This document shows positions 62,129-64,000 of a stretch of DNA of 64,000 nucleotides, piece after piece (position 1 is the stretch's first letter; every line of letters begins with the position of its first letter). The DNA lies in assembly GCA_015490805.1 (NCBI GenBank), contig WFXC01000002.1:34437-98436 (forward strand). Reading direction: 5' to 3'. The DNA comes from Candidatus Kapaibacterium sp. GTDB lineage: Bacteria > Bacteroidota > Ignavibacteria > Kapaibacteriales > WFXC01. The notes below the pieces were generated by a model. The model had not been told where the DNA came from. It worked only from the letters and a program-made list of their open reading frames with translations, and did not search any database. The position numbers were made by a program, and so were the translations under genes.

Positions 62129-64000
62129 ATGAGACACCGACATATATGGACTGTCAGTGGAATACTATGGCTTCTGAGCTGTATTGCCGCAGGTACTATT
62201 AGCGGTTCTTTTGCCTGGGAAATCTTTCTTGTTGGCACCCTTATCTTCGGTGCTGCTATCTACCTTGCACAGCAACTGTCTCCTCTGGTATATGCCATAT
62301 TCAACCTCGCTGCTGCTGCTGCCCTGTTCTTTGGCTTTCACACTCCTGCCGTGGCAGCAATTTATGCTCTTTGCCACTTAGTTACTTTGAGTTTGTTGCG
62401 GGACATCCCCAGTTTCGCGACTTTTAGCGGCGCTGGCATCCTTGCCCTTCTTACCAGTCTGTGGCTGGACACTGGCTTTACCACTGCTTACTTCTGGTTG
62501 GGACTGGCCAGTTGGATTCTGCTCAGCCTGCTGACTGGTTGGACGCTGTGGCAGCTCCGCTACGCAGAGCAGCAGCGGCATCAATGGCAACAGCAAGCAC
62601 AGCAGCGGCAGCAGCAACTGGAAGAACTCCAGCAGCAGATAGCCGAGCTGCAACAACAAATTACGGCAGCACAGCAGCAAGCAGTGCAAGAACAACAACG
62701 ACTGGAAAATCGATGTAAGCAGGTCTCTGAAGGTCTCCGGATCTGCCGCCAGGCGATGGAACAATTGGCATCGTATAAGCTGGGCTTCCACCTGCCAGAA
62801 ACCAGCGAACCAATGGTGGATCAGGTCATCGAAGCACTCAAAACGGCAGAGAAAAATTTGAGCATGATGCTCCTCTACTACCAAAGCCTTTCCTCCAACC
62901 TGGCACAGTCAGCAGATGTCATTGCAGAGCATGCCAAAACGGTTCAGAAGCTGCTGGAAGATCAAGCAGCCCAAGTCACTGGATTAGCCTCGGCAGTTGA
63001 AGAATTGAGCAGTACGGCTGAGGATGTAGCGCGTACTGTGACGGTCACCGCAGAAACGTCCGAGCAAACAGCACAACAAGCAGAAGAAGGACAACAAGCT
63101 ATTGCAAAAACGATCGACGAAATGAAAGCGATTATCGAATTAGTCCAGCAAACGACTAAATCGGTAGAAGCACTCAGCGAATCCTCCACTCAGATCAATG
63201 CCATTGTGCAGATGATTGAAGAAATTGCGGAGCAAATTAACCTGCTGGCTCTCAATGCCGCCATTGAAGCAGCCCGAGCCGGTGATGCCGGACGAGGTTT
63301 TGCTGTTGTTGCAGATGAAGTTCGCCGGTTAGCCGAACGAACGCAAGAAGCAACGCGCGAAATTGCTGCGATGATCGAGCGGGTTCACTCTCAAACACAG
63401 GAAACGGTAGCGATTGTCAATGAGAGTAACGAAAAAGCAGAAACAGGAATCGAATTAGCAGAGGAAGCTGGCGAAGCACTGGAGAAAATTGTCCGGGGCA
63501 TCGCGACGGTCAGCGACCAGGTATCCCAGATTGCTACAGCGGTTCAGCAGCAGGCCAGTACAACAGCGGAAATGAGTCGGAACATTGGTGAACTCCGAGA
63601 ACGGTTTAGCAATATTGAGCAGAGTGTTGCTGAAGTCACCAATGAACAGGAAACCTTAGCTCGAGAAACGAAAAATCTTCAGGAAATTGCTTTTGAGTTT
63701 GACGTTGGCGAGGAGCGGCGCCAGTTCATTGAGATCACGCGGCAGCGGGCACAGCAATTTGCTCAGGAATGTGCTCGAATTCTGGAAGAAGGGATTCAGA
63801 AGGGCATTATATCCGAAGAAGACCTGTTTGATCGCACGTACGAGCCAATCCCGAACACCAACCCTCAAAAATACCACACCAAATTCGACGCGTTCACCGA
63901 TAAATACATCCAGGACGTGGAAGAAAAATATCTGGCAATGGATGAGCGGTATCGCTTCGCTATTTTGGTGGACGACAATGGCTATGTACCCAGTCACAAT
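62129..64000 (+). CDS. Methyl-accepting chemotaxis protein-like, cut by window end
   Basis: Open for 624 codons and continuing past the window, hence absent from the ORF track. The N-terminus has six hydrophobic helices in about 138 residues, without a periplasmic sensor or HAMP. A Gln-rich coiled coil follows ([16 protein letters not shown]). The MCP signalling domain (about 250-510) carries the hairpin tip [42 protein letters not shown]-terminal extension starts about 525 ([11 protein letters not shown]-like [20 protein letters not shown], then [15 protein letters not shown]) and resembles the domain attached behind some MCPs. The ribosome-binding site is weak. Confidence 0.85.
   Translation, partial: MRHRHIWTVSGILWLLSCIAAGTISGSFAWEIFLVGTLIFGAAIYLAQQLSPLVYAIFNLAAAAALFFGFHTPAVAAIYALCHLVTLSLLRDIPSFATFSGAGILALLTSLWLDTGFTTAYFWLGLASWILLSLLTGWTLWQLRYAEQQRHQWQQQAQQRQQQLEELQQQIAELQQQITAAQQQAVQEQQRLENRCKQVSEGLRICRQAMEQLASYKLGFHLPETSEPMVDQVIEALKTAEKNLSMMLLYYQSLSSNLAQSADVIAEHAKTVQKLLEDQAAQVTGLASAVEELSSTAEDVARTVTVTAETSEQTAQQAEEGQQAIAKTIDEMKAIIELVQQTTKSVEALSESSTQINAIVQMIEEIAEQINLLALNAAIEAARAGDAGRGFAVVADEVRRLAERTQEATREIAAMIERVHSQTQETVAIVNESNEKAETGIELAEEAGEALEKIVRGIATVSDQVSQIATAVQQQASTTAEMSRNIGELRERFSNIEQSVAEVTNEQETLARETKNLQEIAFEFDVGEERRQFIEITRQRAQQFAQECARILEEGIQKGIISEEDLFDRTYEPIPNTNPQKYHTKFDAFTDKYIQDVEEKYLAMDERYRFAILVDDNGYVPSHN

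Noticed and set aside
1-64000. tRNA and rRNA genes
   Set aside because: TTCGAATC/TTCAAATC-like stretches were found only inside protein genes (for example 52460 in smc), without cloverleaf context.

Overview
The window is a gene-dense stretch of a chromosome (about 55 protein genes, slightly over 50% GC by eye) from a Gram-negative bacterium of the Bacteroidota/Chlorobiota (FCB) group. Four kinds of evidence support this. Several exported proteins end in type IX secretion (T9SS) C-terminal sorting domains. OmpA-family envelope proteins include one with the PorE-like order beta-propeller, carboxypeptidase-regulatory-like domain, OmpA. Many minus-strand genes are preceded by an exact TAnnTTTG -7 element, once with TTTG exactly 20 bp upstream, which is the promoter signature of Bacteroidetes-type housekeeping sigma factors. 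The lifestyle looks aerobic: succinate dehydrogenase, a B-type (ba3-like) haem-copper oxidase and menaquinone synthesis. A Kapabacteria/Ignavibacteria-like lineage is a reasonable guess, but that is inference. No tRNA or rRNA gene, CRISPR array, insertion sequence or prophage was seen.

Layout. 0-9 kb: sdhB, OmpA-type and FlgD-like envelope proteins, a DUF4149-like membrane protein, a biotin carrier protein, a coiled-coil exported protein, miaB, secG, and three loci of an unusual family of short hairpin repeats. 8.9-16.8 kb (minus strand): a PorE-like protein, then a respiratory operon. In transcription order this is a mono-haem cytochrome c with a basic tail, oxidase subunit IIa (43 aa, absent from the ORF track), CuA subunit II, subunit I with a long acidic tail, a SCO lipoprotein, a PCuAC lipoprotein and a di-haem cytochrome c. 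16.9-23.4 kb: recJ-yebC-ruvC, rsgA, and a response regulator/LEA2-like lipoprotein/CNNM-CBS operon. 23.8-33.5 kb: manC-like, mqnA-like, ybdK-like, hpnD and hpnC (squalene synthesis), a coxD/coxE/xdhC-like set of molybdenum-hydroxylase maturation genes without the enzyme itself, and an MFS transporter. 33.7-45.7 kb: a very large subtilase with YCF48-like repeats and a T9SS signal, a histidine kinase, an exonuclease, a nitrilase-family amidase, an alcohol-dehydrogenase-like protein fused to a histone-H1-like lysine-rich tail, a SprA-family putative metalloprotease, an L,D-transpeptidase, and a YceI/MarR pair behind a tandem operator. 45.8-56 kb: rpmH-rnpA-yidD-yidC, lipB-lpd, lysS-smc. 56-64 kb: two T9SS cargo proteins (one with cohesin-like and dockerin modules), nusB, a leucine-dehydrogenase-family enzyme, a Tat-exported metallo-beta-lactamase-fold protein, and a chemoreceptor-like gene cut by the window end.

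The observations most worth following are: the charge-complementary tails on the secreted cytochrome c and on oxidase subunits I and II; the dehydrogenase with the histone-like tail; the modular 30-bp hairpin repeat family; the tandem TTGTTnnAACAA operators in front of yceI-marR; and the six-helix chemoreceptor with a C-terminal input-like domain. The rest is mostly housekeeping and envelope biology. No defence, secondary-metabolite or mobile-element system was found.
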